Made by a program: the position numbers and the translations under genes. Under the pieces are notes generated by a model that had not been told where the DNA came from, ran no database searches, and saw nothing but the letters and a program-made list of their open reading frames with translations. DNA of 64,000 nt, taken from contig LSYV01000039.1 of NCBI GenBank assembly GCA_001584585.1, forward strand, positions 430,159-494,158, read 5' to 3'. The stretch comes from Gonium pectorale (taxonomy: Eukaryota > Chlorophyta > Chlorophyceae > Chlamydomonadales > Volvocaceae). Below are positions 1 through 11,451 of the stretch, piece by piece (position 1 is the stretch's first letter; each line of letters begins with the position of its first letter).

Positions 1-695
1 CGAAATGTGAAGGCGATCCCACTGAAAGCATGTCGCAGGGGCGCCCTGCGAGTCACTTGGGCCGAGGTGCAGGCCTGGACGATCTAGGGTTTCTATGGCA
101 AGATGATGCGCCCCAAACGACAGGCTTGGACCGTGGACCATTACGTTGTTCATCCTTGCCCGTGCTTGTTGACTCTTGACATACGACGCTTCAGATCGTC
201 CTTGCTAGACAAATCCTTGCGACTGAAAGTTGCCGAATGTCAGTGTGCCTGTGTTTTAGGCAGCGGCGCCTTAGGCACCATTTACGGGGTTGAAATAGCG
301 CCCAGCTGTTTCCCTGGATATGCTTTCGTAAGGGTATTTGCATTTGCTCCTGTATGGGTAGCTGATGATTGTGATATTGGTGGTGTCCTACGGTAATCTG
401 TCGGGGTGTGGGTTCGTACAACATAGCGCCATCCGGCCGGACCATCTACGGCCTTCTTGTTGTAACCCAATGAATTCCCAAAATTTTGCGGGTCTCCCGG
501 TTGGTCCGGACGTTGTAAGGGTGGGTAGTATGTCTTACCTGTCGGCCAAGACGTGTAGCTGCTGCTGGCGTGTATTATGTCCTGCTGTCCCTGCACCGAT
601 TGACGTGTAGCACGAAGCAATTGATATGTGCCGGGGCCTTGCACGCGTCTAGGCCAGATAACAAGGAAGACTTGTAAAAGATTGCGCGTTTCGAG
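1..695. other. No gene recognised upstream of the AP2 gene
   Basis: I see no exon here with convincing composition or a family match. The stretch is probably intergenic or 5' untranslated sequence of the AP2 gene that follows. The open frames present are short, overlap on both strands and have no recognisable motif. Confidence 0.4.
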
Positions 696-3600
696 ATGCA
701 GGAGCCCGTGACTTCTGATGACGTGGGAGGGGAGGGGGGCAGTGGGGGGCGGGGATATGGAACACCGGAGAGCGGTCGGGTTGGGTTGTCGGTACCGGTA
801 CTCCCGTGGTTGAAAGGTTCCGACAGTGGAGTCATGCCGGGAGCTTGCGCCCTGCATGTGAATGTTTGCCTATGGACGAAAGTCATGCTCTGCAGGAGCT
901 TAAATACCAGCGGCCATGCAGCTCAGCCAGGTCGTACGGCACGTCGCAAGGGCTAGCCTCAAGTGGCAAACAGAAAACCTGTTCCTCGTTGCATCTTTGT
1001 CGTCTGGGTCTCTTTAAGAGCACGCTGCGTTTCACTCTCCTTTACTTTCCCCCGTAGTCTGGCGCTCCTTTTGCGAAGATGATTGGCGTCCTCGGCACCT
1101 AGATCAATTAGTTATATGCAAGGCGAGTGAGTCCAGGCGGGCGGCAGTCAAAGCGGGGAGTCGTGGAGGCCAGCATGCAGTTATTTCTGCAACGTTGTGC
1201 CCGAACGGCGTTATCTAATATAGCACGTGTTTGTTCTGGGGCTTTCATTGGCCTTAAACCTCGAAGCCGTGCTCCTGCTCGCATTTGTCCGCAGATGCAA
1301 CCTTCCACAGGAGGCGGAGGGGCGGGAGCAGGTAATTGCTTCTGGTCATGTTGTGATGCTGCCCTTTTTGGTTGGCAAGCAAAGAGTCGCGAGCAACTCC
1401 TGCGGCGGGATGTGCACACAGGTCGAGGCCTGCCGCCCCGCATACAGCTTCCTACGCAGGAGTCGGGTCCAGCGGGGAATGCGTGCGACACGCCTCTGGA
1501 CTTGCAGACTCCGTCCTTCGAGCAGATGGGGTATGACGTCGCCTCCCTGCTGACCCAGAACCAGGTCCAGTCGGGGAATGACCTGTCCGTCACCATTCCG
1601 TCACCCTTCGGTAAGCACGCGCCTAGAACACCAAACCTCTCGCCGCGTACTGTGAAAGTAAGGGACGATGTGGGAACCCTCGCTGCACCCAGGGAACCAC
1701 GTGCAAGACCTGGACCTCCTCATCTCCCCGCTGCTCACAAACGGCAGTACAGGGGCCGGCGGGTTTGGCAACGGGAGCGGCAAGCCTGCAGGGTTGCAGG
1801 CTGGTCCCTCCGGTGTCGGCAGTGCTGCTGTCGACGCTGCGGGTCCCAGGAGCGCTGATGGCGGCGAGCACGGCCCGCGCCAGGGGCCCGCGTCCGCCTC
1901 GCAGGGCGAGAAGCCGGGCCGTGAATCCCATGGACAGGCTGCTAGCGGTCCAGCAGACGCATCCGCCGAACCAGAATCGTCGTCTGCTGTGGCAGGCGGT
2001 CAGTATCTAAAACACGTCTTGAATATGGGGCGAGACACTGTATGAAAGGGCCGAGGACTGTTCATCTTTGCATTTGCGCTCGCTTCTGTGGGATGCGTGG
2101 TCGCACAGTTCTGTTGCTTTTTGCAACTGGCATGATGGATTCATCCTCCTGGCTCTGCAGGCTCTGGAGACGGGGACGCCGGATCTGGTGCGCGCCGGGC
2201 GATGGGGCCGCCGTCGACCATCTCAGCGCAGATGCAGCAGAAGCTTGGGCTGTCGACTGCTAGCGGCACGGGAGGGGCAGATTCCGGCGCTGCTGGGACA
2301 AGTCAGGCGGCGGACGGGGATAAACGCAGCGGGCGTGCTGGTGCCCTTCCAAGACCGCCGCCGCTGACGATTCCTGCAGACGTGCCGGTAAGGCGCAACT
2401 TCATAACAAAACTGCTGAGTTCTAGCATCGCTTTAATCGTCGGACGTGGAACTGAGCCATGAGGCTAAGGTAGTAAAGCCAACGCCATTCCCATGCATCT
2501 GCCGTGTTGACTTGCGGACGACGTGCACTTGGTGACTGACTGATTGTGACTACTTGTTTAATGTGCACCCGCAGACAAGCCTTATTACGGGCATCACCGG
2601 CGTCTCTCCGCTTCCGAGCATCCTCAACTCGCCGCTCCTGGAGTCCCTGGTCTCAGCGTCGCCAAATGCGCAACTGGCGGCCATGTTCGCGCAACTCGCA
2701 CAAAGCACGCGCGGGGGCCAGACACCAGCGTTCCTGGAGGCCTTCACGCCTGGCACGACTGGTGGTTGGCCGGAGTCGACCAGGTCTGGCGGCGCCTCGC
2801 TGCGGCAGCTACTGGATCTGCAAGAAGCCAGCAGCCTGGGCTTGGGGGAGGGTGACCTTGACGACCCGGCGATGGCAGATGCGCTGCTTAAAGGCCTTGT
2901 ACCCCTGCCCAGCGCGCGCCGCACCTCGGTGTCGGGTGGTGGCGGCGCTCAGGGCGGCGCGCGAGGCTATGGTGCCGAGGGAGGCAACGGCACTTCAGGG
3001 CAAATGTCTGTGGAGCAGCTCGCGGATCTCGGCCTGCAGTCACCTTCAGCTCTGGGCGTCGGTGGCAACGGGCACGTGCTGTACAAAGGCGTGCACTACG
3101 ATAAGGAGCAGGACACATGGCAGGTCGTCGTGTTCGATGGGTTGCGCTACACGGTCGTTGGGGAGTACACAAACGAGCTGGAGGCTCTGGTGGCGAACGA
3201 GCTGCTGTCACCGGCACAGCCTATGCAAGGGAATTTCAATACCATGCTCGCTGGCAGTGGTGGGAGCGGCCCAGCCGGCGACGGCGATGGCGCTGAAGGG
3301 CAGGCTGGCTCGGGGGCCGCCGCTGCTGCCGCCGCCGATGAGGACACCGAGCAAGTGGGCCACGGTGTGACCGGTCGCGGCGGCGGCAGCCGCACACCAA
3401 ACATCAACGACTACCTACATCGGCTGGCCAACTCAAACCCACTCCTCGGCAGCGCGTTTAGCCCCTCCGGTGCAGCACTATCGCCGCTCTTCTCCGCCCT
3501 CTCTCCAGCTGGCGGTGGCTTCACCGCCTTGCTCCTGCCGACACCTCGCGACACCTCGAACGGAGGTGGTGCCCACCTGCTGCCCTCGCCATCAGCCCTC

Positions 3601-6600
3601 GGCCGCATCGGCAACCTCCTGCCCCCGGGTGGGTTAGATGCAGCGGCTGCACCAATGAACGGCGTGACACCGTATGACGAGCACGAGGATGCAGCCCCCA
3701 GCTCATCATACATTGGTGTTGTGTATAGGAAAGACCAGCAGAAGTGGGCGGCCGTAATCGGAGACGGTACGGAAACCCACTGGATAGGCCTGTACGACAC
3801 GGACCTGGAAGCGGCCCAAGCTTACGACCGCGAGGCGCTGCTCCGCTACGGCCCATCCTGCGAGCTTAATTTTTCGGAGACACACGCAGCGCAGTTTCCC
3901 GGCGCAGGAGCTGGGGCGAGGTTCGGCATTGCGGAGCCCGGCCCGGCCGATGGAGGCTTCGCGGCGCTGCAGCCTCAGCCACCCCAGCCGATGTTACAGG
4001 CGGCCTATCCGACCACCACCAACATGGGCTCGGACAGTTGGCATGAGGAGGATGAGGATCCGGACGATGACGACGGCGAGGGGCCACGGCCCAGCCGTGG
4101 TCGGGGCCGGGGTCGCGGCCGTGGCCGCGGGAGGGGCCGCGGGCGAGGGCGCGGGCGCGGGCGGTCCGGGGCCGGTGATGATGACGATGAGGATTTCGTC
4201 CTCGGTGGCACCAGCAGCCGGGCGGAGACCAGCGGCACAGGCCGGGGCCGTGGGCGCGGCCGGGGCCGCGGGGCAGCAATCGCCACTGCAATGCCGCTCG
4301 TTCCAGCTCCAGACATCATTAAACCGGATGGCACGCGCGAGAGCGTGTACCGCGGCGTGGTGTGGGACGAGGCGAAGAACCAGTGGCGTGCCCAGATAGC
4401 GGAGAACGGTGGCACCAGCTACACATGCCTGGGCTTCTACTCGACGCAGGAGGACGCGGCGCGAGCTTTTGATGCGGCGGTGCTGCGCAGCGGCAACAAG
4501 GAGCTGCTCAATTTCCCGCTGGTTCCCAAGTAAGCCAATGATGACATCAGGGCTTGACTCAGTTGGATGCTAAGCTGCTAGGTGTTCTGTTCCTTCGGGG
4601 TTGGCGAAAATTGGCCAAGTGAACGTGGTCAGAAAGCACTGATGTTTGCTGTCTGTAGTGCTCTTTCTGACCTACATTGCCAAGACCGATTCCACGACCT
4701 ATACTGCTCTGGTCCACACTGCACGTTTCCGTGGATTAATACTATGCGCTGCGTGCCGCCCGCAGGGCGGCCCAGACCGGCCCCAAGGCGCGGGGCCCGC
4801 GGGCACCCGGGACAAGAGTCACGTCGCAGTACAAGGGTGTCTCCTGGAACAGCGCCTGCTCGAAGTGGGTGGCGGTGCTATGGGACCGTGAGCTGAAGCG
4901 CGCCCGGCACATTGGCAGCTACGAGAGCGAGGAGGACGCGGCTCGCGCGTACGACAAGGAGGCACTGCGGATGCTCGGCCCCGAAGCCGGCCTGAATTTC
5001 AGAGAGAGTAAGCTCACGTGGCCTGGAGCCCGGGGGTGTCTTCGCAAGTCGTACGCGGACCGCTGGTACCGGAGAGATGTGGCATGCTCGTGCCTGCTGA
5101 CAATTGCAAATCCCAGCTGTGTGGCGCAGTCTACAGGACCCCTTGCCGCAGGCTGTCGTAATCAGCATTGAAGACAAAGCGATCGCGTCAGTAGTGCATA
5201 CTTGATATATGTGCCCCTCGTGGCCCGCAGGTGCTGCCGATTACCTGGCGGAGATCGGAGCTGACGGCGTGCCGGAGGGTACCCACAACAGCAACAAGGG
5301 GTCCAGCCAGTACAGGGGCGTCAGCTGGCATGAGCGCAGTCAGCGCTGGGAGGTCCGCGTCTGGGGCGGCGGCAAACAGCACTTCATTGGTAAGCGGGCT
5401 TGGATAATCAATCAGCGATGGGTAGTGGGGCTGCGGTTCCCTTGTGCACATGGCTGAACATGCAGGAATCAACGTTGGGGCAATGACTTGACACGGTCCT
5501 GACCTGGGTGCTGTGAGAAGCTCAGGCGCTTGCAGGGCTAGATTGGACAGAGTGCACGCCTTGTTTGCACACACAAGGGACAAGTATAGCAACCCAGACC
5601 CGCTTCTTGAGGCCATATGGGTGCTTAATGTCGCTTATTGTCCGCAGGCTCCTTTACAGAGGAGGTGGAGGCCGCGCGTGCGTATGACCGGGCCGTCCTA
5701 CGGCTACGCGGGCAGGACGCGCGCAGCAGGAGCCGGATGAACTTTCCTCTGTCAGACTACAACCTGGACGAGCTAGGCGTTCCGGGGGACCCTGCAGGCT
5801 TCCTGGGGATGGCAGTGGGGATGCGCTCGACTCCGGAGCCTGCGCGCGGACGCAAGGCGGTAAAGCGCAAGTGAGTTGTGGAAAGGGTACGGGCGAGTGC
5901 TGGTTTAAGCACTGAGCACGGCCGCGAGGAAGCATTTTTTGAACACACCCGGTCTCAACTAAACGTCCAATTCACCCTCTTGATAACCACACAGACGCGC
6001 ACGAGGCGATGGCTTCGATAGCGACAGCGAAGAAGAACCGATGCCAGTACGAGGTCACAGCACCTACCCGCAGGCGGGCCCAGCGGCGATGCAGCAGCTC
6101 GCTGGCGGCGGCGCTAGTACAGCTAGTCGCCCCACGCAACAGCAGCAGCTGACGGCCGTGCTCCAAGCGGCCTTCAAGCAGAGCAACCTGGCACAGCTGC
6201 AGCTCGGGGGTGCTGCCAACCTGCCGAACGCCACGGCGCCGGCTGGTGGAAACGCCGCCCCCGGCACCGCCGGCGTGGCAGAAGCCGATTCGCAGGCGCG
6301 CGCTCTCGCCGCCCTCACAGCCGCTGCCGCGGCAGGCGGTCTTGTTGTGCCGCTGTCGGGCCTGTCGGGCGGCGCGGTCGTGCTGGGCATGCTGCAGCAG
6401 CTTGGGGGTGCTGCGGGGAAGCTGGGGCAGCAGCCGCAACACTTGAGCCTGGAGCTGCTGGCACGGCATGCCGCCCTCATGGGGAACAAGCAGCCCCAGC
6501 AACTCGGGCAGCCGTCCCCAGCAGACGAGCTGCAGGCTGCTGTTACGGCTGCTGGGGCCGCGCAGCTCGCCGCTAAAGCCGAAACGGGCGCGGGGGATGC

Positions 6601-7285
6601 CGCTGCGGGCTCACTGGGCGGTGGCGCCGTTGGCATTCCGCCACCATCAGGCCTAGGCCTCAACGCGCCATCCTTGTTCATGGACAATTCACAAGGTCAC
6701 GGCGAGAAGACCGGATCAGTGGCCGGTGCAGCGCAGTCACCCCAGCAGGACAAGCTGGGTGCGGACGAGCTGTCGAAGCCAATCCTTGACCTCTCAGGTC
6801 ACGGCTTCTCCCGCGGCAGCGGCGGCGGTGCCGGTACGGCGCTTGGCGGTGGCGGAGGGCGGCCTCAGCACGCGGCACAGCTAGACCTCCTTGGAGCTGG
6901 ACAGCCAATGATGCACAATGGTTCAACTGACGGCACTTGGGTTCCGCGCCGCAATGGTGGACATTGCGCAGCTGGCAGCAGTAACGTTGACCCGATGCAG
7001 CTGGATGAGCTCCCGCCGTGCAAGCACTCCCGGACTGAGAGCTCGGGATGTGCGGGCTCGGGCAACAGCAGCGGCGACGTCAAGGCGGGAGTTCACGGAG
7101 ATCGGTGCCAGCATGCTACGGAGTCCGCGTACGACGGAGCGGCCGCTGTGCTGCAGCCCGTAGCATGCTCCGAGCCGATGGAGGTCGGAGGCAGCCGATT
7201 ACGCCAGGTGGGAAGACATGGAGGCCTTTACCTACTGTCCGACAGCTGTGGGGTCAGCATGCCAATGTCTAATGGCTCTCGGTAG
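696..7285 (+). CDS. Transcription-factor-like protein with five AP2/ERF domains
   Basis: Likely nuclear DNA-binding protein of about 1,549 residues. Exons: 696-791 (tentative first), 1460-1610, 1693-1998, 2161-2387, 2575-4529, 4766-5007, 5231-5389, 5648-5870, 5995-7285. Phase is kept at every join. AP2-type repeats lie near residues 430-475 (degenerate, VLYKGVHYDKEQDTW), 639-696 (YIGVVYRKDQQKW), 851-909 (VYRGVVWDEAKNQW), 933-990 (QYKGVSWNSACSKW) and 1017-1072 (QYRGVSWHERSQRW, split by an intron). Most end with the typical AARAYD-like helix and a LNF motif. An uninterrupted Arg-Gly run (about 766-793) and a second short one flank domain 3; they resemble RGG or AT-hook tracts. The tail after 5995 is Gly/Ala/Gln/Ser-rich. 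The 5' end is the weak point: ATG 696 gives a phase-0 join to 1460, but an unspliced start at ATG 1175 or 1295 is also open. The stop at 7283-7285 may be avoided by a further splice (see findings). Confidence 0.8.
4090..4272 (+). repeat. Arg-Gly repeat tract inside the AP2 gene
   Basis: The codons alternate Arg and Gly about a dozen times between roughly 4093 and 4170. After an acidic insert (DDDDED) there is a second, shorter Arg-Gly run near 4243-4272. At DNA level it is a degenerate cgcggg/cgtggc hexamer repeat. It lies between AP2 domains 2 and 3. Confidence 0.85.
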
Positions 7286-7382
7286 CCAATAACGGCACCT
7301 GCCACATCCCTCATTCACACGTTGATGTCAGTGCGATCTGTTCGTGGTAGCCGCCCACGCCTTGTGTTTCCTTTGTGTGCAG

Positions 7383-7533
7383 GGCCTCGGGGGCTATCCT
7401 GATGGATCGTCAGCTGCCGCTGGTGCCCACAATCGCCCTGTCCATGGCGGAGTACCGCGGGTACATTGGCGCTGAAACAAGCGGCAGACGTCCAACCGTC
7501 TCCTTGGTGCGCGCATCCGCAGATGGGATTTGA
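7383..7533 (+). other. Possible alternative last exon of the AP2 gene
   Basis: If exon 5995 is cut at 7281, just before gtagcc, the two bases left over join at the acceptor gtgtgcag (ends 7382). The frame then stays open for 49 more residues (starting ASGAILMDRQLPL) to a TGA at 7531-7533. Phase fits exactly, but gtagcc is a weak donor. The simpler reading is the in-frame TAG at 7283-7285. Confidence 0.3.
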
Positions 7534-8999
7534 CAGGCTTGCAGGGCGAGATTAAGCAGCCTAAGTTTAGGTATCGGGAAGGAGAGCATGGCTCGGGCCT
7601 GACCCGTCCATAAGAACCCGACGGCCTCCCGGCTGCCTTACAATTACTACTCTGAACTCAAAACGGCATGTTCGTGGCCATCGGCTGCCCTGTGTGGCCT
7701 CCCCACCTTCTCTGCAGATCCAGGTCCCGAGAGCAATGTATTAGAAGCATAAACTGTTGGAGCACGGCCGTACGCGGACCGTGCAGCCGGCTGTTGCTTT
7801 AACGCCGGCACTTCGCTACTGGAGCGCACAGCTGCAATACGGAAGCGCGGCAAGGCGGCACAGTCGTGTTTGCGTGCCTCAATGCCCAGTCGCCGTACAT
7901 ACCTCACCGGAATGCACTGGGATGCTCCATTGACTTGACTGAATTGCATGCGAGTATGTTTAGCGCTGGAACATCATTGGAAGACTCTGCAACGTCCGAG
8001 AGCGTTACGGTCAAATAAGGACCTGCCTCTTGTGCCATTGTGCACTTATGAGCGGCACCTCTGACGTTGGTCCCGCGGATAACTATTTTGTGAGTGAGGT
8101 AGGACTCGATGAATGAATCCGGTGTTGAATTTCTGGTGTAGGGGGTACAGGACGAGTGTTTTTGCACTGCCTAACGCCATCGAGAGCAAGTCAACATGCT
8201 CTTCGCCTGTGTTGTTGGCGGGGCAGGCGGTTTGGTTGCCTGTGCGTACCCAAGCATGCTGCGATAGTCATACTGATCGTGAGGTCAAGCCTTGTCGGGT
8301 AGACTGTACACTGGCTGCGTGCCGCTGGTTACCGCAAGGGATTCTATCCCCCTCTGCACACGGCCATCGCCATGCCAGAACAGTTTCGGGATTCGGTCTA
8401 GTTCACCTGTGACTGCACTGGGACCCGAGAGACGCAGCATTGCGCTATACTTTGCAGCGCTCTACAAAACATGCACTTCGATAGCCCTCACGCGCATTAG
8501 CAGCATTAACATTCGGTCCTGACTTGTCCGGCGGACGAGATTGGCGTACGATAGCTTGGTGTGTTTGTCCCAATCTGTGGGCTGTCCTCAACCCCAACGG
8601 TAGCTACGCGAAGGCAGTTGGCGCGACGTCAATGACCAAGACTGAAATGTACGCCCTACCACTTCCGGCAACGACTCCAATAAACCAAAACCGCTTGCCT
8701 TACACGTCTTCGGGACGCGCAGCAAGCGTTCACACACGATGCTCGCAGCCATAGCGCATACCTGGAGGACGGCGTGACCGCAGAGACTGCGGGTACACAG
8801 GATCTCCCAAACCTCTGACCACCTTAGCGTGCAGAGTCCAGTCTTCACATACACTCTTTTTGTGCAACACGTGGGTTGCGCAAGAATTGCATCTTGGCTC
8901 GCATTCCGATGTCAGAGCCAGTCAACATAACAACGACGACCTCGCAGCGAAAAGCTACGCGCGCTGCCCTAGGCAATCTGGCTCATTCACCTGCCCTGG
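7534..8999. other. Convergent 3' region between AP2 gene and TMEM231
   Basis: No coding exon could be supported on either strand. The AP2 gene and TMEM231 point at each other here, so the stretch probably holds both 3' untranslated regions and a short spacer. Confidence 0.5.
8700..8704 (-). terminator. Possible TGTAA poly(A) signal of TMEM231
   Basis: The minus strand reads TGTAA about 300 bases beyond the TMEM231 stop. TGTAA is the usual polyadenylation signal in Chlamydomonas relatives. A five-base match also occurs by chance, so this is only suggestive. Confidence 0.35.
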
Positions 9000-9000
9000 G

Positions 9001-10890
9001 CTAGAAGTGCTGCCTTTTTGGGGTGAAATCAGAAACAATGCGCGTCTCCACCAGACGAAAGGTGAAAACAAACCACTCGACCCATTGCAACAGGTACCAA
9101 AGGACAATGTAGGTAGCAAGCCACTGGATCCACCCGCCCTTCAGCATCTCGATCACTTGAGGCCTGCGCAGGCGCAGCAAATCGGGCACGTGCTAAACCG
9201 CGTCAACAGGAAAAAATGAAATACAGTATGAAAAAGGGAAGGTGGTGCTTCCTGGCGTTACCATACAGCAGTGCAGGTAGCTCTTGAAGGCGGTAGCAAA
9301 GCCCGAACTCGCTCGCTCAGGACGCTACCACGTGCAAAGTGGTAGTGGGCCCTCACCTGTAGTAGACGACCTGGTTCGCAGGTATCCGCACGCGTATTTG
9401 AAGCTCAAAGGCGTTCCGAGTTCCACCCTGTTACGGCAAAACCATATATTTGAGGCAGCCGGTAGCAAATGATCACCATACCAGCTTACCGTCCAGACCG
9501 GGTACTGATTTGCGTACGTTGTCGTGTAGTTCCGGTCCAGGTAGGCCTTCAGTATGCTCTGAAACTCCAACTCAACGCCTGGCTGTAAACATGAGCACGG
9601 CAGTACGTAGGCGTGCCGTGTCTACATCTTCTGTGCAGAATGGCATATCACTTGCAACGTCACAGGTTATCGGATGGATTGTGCAGGGGCTAATCCATCG
9701 GGCCTTACCGCATATAGTTCAGGCCTGCCCCTTATCCCCGGGCATCAACTCACTTGAACGGACGTCTGCACGCTTGGCGACGTTGAATTTAAGAGCGGCA
9801 CGTTGTAGATCGCGCTGTAGCGTCGATCCGTGAGCTGGTTCTTTGCTTGAAGCGTGAGCTGCATGGGCATCCGTTCAGGTGCAGGAGCTCTATGCTTTGG
9901 CCAGTTCATACATGCCGGCGACAATCATTCTGGCAGAACGGCATAGGAGACGCCGCAAAACAGCTACTTGAGGAAGCGAGGTTAGCTGAATGCTCACAGC
10001 ATCCCATGAAGGCGTACCTCGCCGTCGGTATACAATGCCGATCCCTGCACTGGTGAGCTGTATGCCAAGTAGGCGAGAGAGTACATGTCAAGTTGGAGAG
10101 ATCTCTGCACGGTATTCATGCCGAGGTTGGTGAGGGCAGGCAGGTGCACCCACTCAAGCCAGTGCCGGCACCTATGCGATGGGCTTCACTAGGCTTGCTT
10201 GTATCCATATGGACCAGCTCGGCCCCTTGCAGTTGACCTACCGTCAGCGAATACTGGAACTGCAGCAGGGCCTTGACACTGTGGACAGGGAACATGGCTG
10301 CAACAGCCGCTTTGAACAGGATCACATCCGGCTTTCCGTCGTTATTAAGATCCTCCTCCATGGCCTGCGAACGGAGGTTGGAAAGCGGTAGTAACAAGCT
10401 AGTTTACGGCTTTGGATATGGGGGTGAAGGGTCTGCCGTCAGCTCCACCTACCTACCTCCACGCTGGCCGGCGTAAAGAAGTTGTAGAACTGAGTGTTGA
10501 TGACCTCGGATGTGCTCCATATTAGAGCCTGTCCGCTGTTCGCGCCCTGTGCAAGCAGGTTTCACGCCCTCAAGTACGAGCTGCCTGGGGTCTCCCTAGG
10601 GGTACGTACCTCCAGCAGCAGGAGCGCGTCATTGGTATAATGCACCGTCGCTTGCACGTTCGTTGCTTTTAATCTGGTCCAGAAGCCCCCGGTAGCGTAG
10701 GCTACCACAATGGCGAGCACGATGGCCGCCAGATGCCCAAAGACACGAAATAGGACAGCCTCACCCCCAAGCGGGCCATAGTACCGCCTGCAGAGGGGCT
10801 CCTTGTACACCTGCAGCAGAAGCACAATGTTGCATCGAAACCAGGTTACCGGACTGCCCCAGCGAAAGCGAGCTGTCGGACCTGAACCAT
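9001..10890 (-). CDS. TMEM231: TMEM231, ciliary transition-zone membrane protein
   Basis: TMEM231 belongs to the MKS/tectonic complex at the ciliary transition zone, which controls entry of membrane proteins into the cilium. Ten exons on the minus strand give about 329 residues (human protein about 316): 10890-10882, 10810-10610, 10546-10457, 10364-10242, 10152-10018, 9858-9754, 9582-9490, 9427-9357, 9163-9001. The very short first exon (ATG GTT CAG) is included in this list, and the 10152 acceptor is tentative. Family hallmarks are in order: N-terminal VYKEPLCRRYY followed by a membrane segment at about residues 26-46; EEDLNNDGKPDVILFK; SSPVQGSALYTDGE; YLDRNYTTTYANQYPVW; then EMLKGGWIQW leading into a second membrane segment near the C-terminus. 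Phase is kept at all joins. The gene lies head-to-head with LARP1. The first intron donor (GTCCGA) is poor, so the start is the least certain part. Confidence 0.9.
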
Positions 10891-11451
10891 GCTAACTCAA
10901 AAATCCTCTCATATGCCAATGCGTGCGTGCGAACGCATAGACTAAAATGTCTCCACTGCGAAGAACTAGCCGAAACAACAGCCGGGGCTCTGGTTCCAGA
11001 AGCGCGCGAGCTTGGTCCGTTGTTCAGGTGCTTGTGAAATTATACGATAGCAGCGTCTCCCGTAAGAGTCTAAATGAGCACCTTCAAGCGATGTAATAGC
11101 GGCGGTAAGGCGGGGCACGTGGAGTTGGCGCTGCGTTGCAAGGGGATGTGGCCATGCGGGGGGCGACAAGAGAGGCTAAAAATAAACTTGAGGGAATGGG
11201 GTTGGGGCGCAAGCAAACACACAACAAACACTGCCCTGAGTCGTACGCCAAATCTCGCCAGCACACAAGGGCAAGCCAGCACCGCCTCTGATGCTACTCA
11301 GACGCGAGTGGGCTGTCAAGTGTACACAAAGTGCAAATTCTTACAGCGTTATACAACTCCGGTATATCTCCTCGGTAGCGCTGCCCAATGCCGTGCTAGG
11401 TTACGTCAGGCCAGCTCCCAGTGCCTGAGGACAGCCTGGGCTTGCTTGGAC
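10891..11451. promoter_or_regulatory. Shared upstream region of TMEM231 and LARP1
   Basis: The start codons of TMEM231 (minus) and LARP1 (plus) lie 561 bases apart and face away from each other. Both promoters and 5' untranslated regions must therefore fit here. I see no clear TATA box. A two-way promoter is an inference from layout only. Confidence 0.4.

Noticed and set aside
1127..1459. Upstream extension of the second AP2 exon
   Set aside because: It stays open but is Cys/Arg-rich and unlike the rest; a splice acceptor at 1459 gives a cleaner model. Kept as an alternative only.
3866..4415. Minus-strand frames rich in Arg/Pro
   Set aside because: These are antisense shadows of the Arg-Gly tract of the AP2 gene.
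11074..11451. Plus-strand open frame upstream of the LARP1 ATG
   Set aside because: Composition differs from the coding exons and it lies in the divergent promoter region; the ATG at 11452 starts a better exon.
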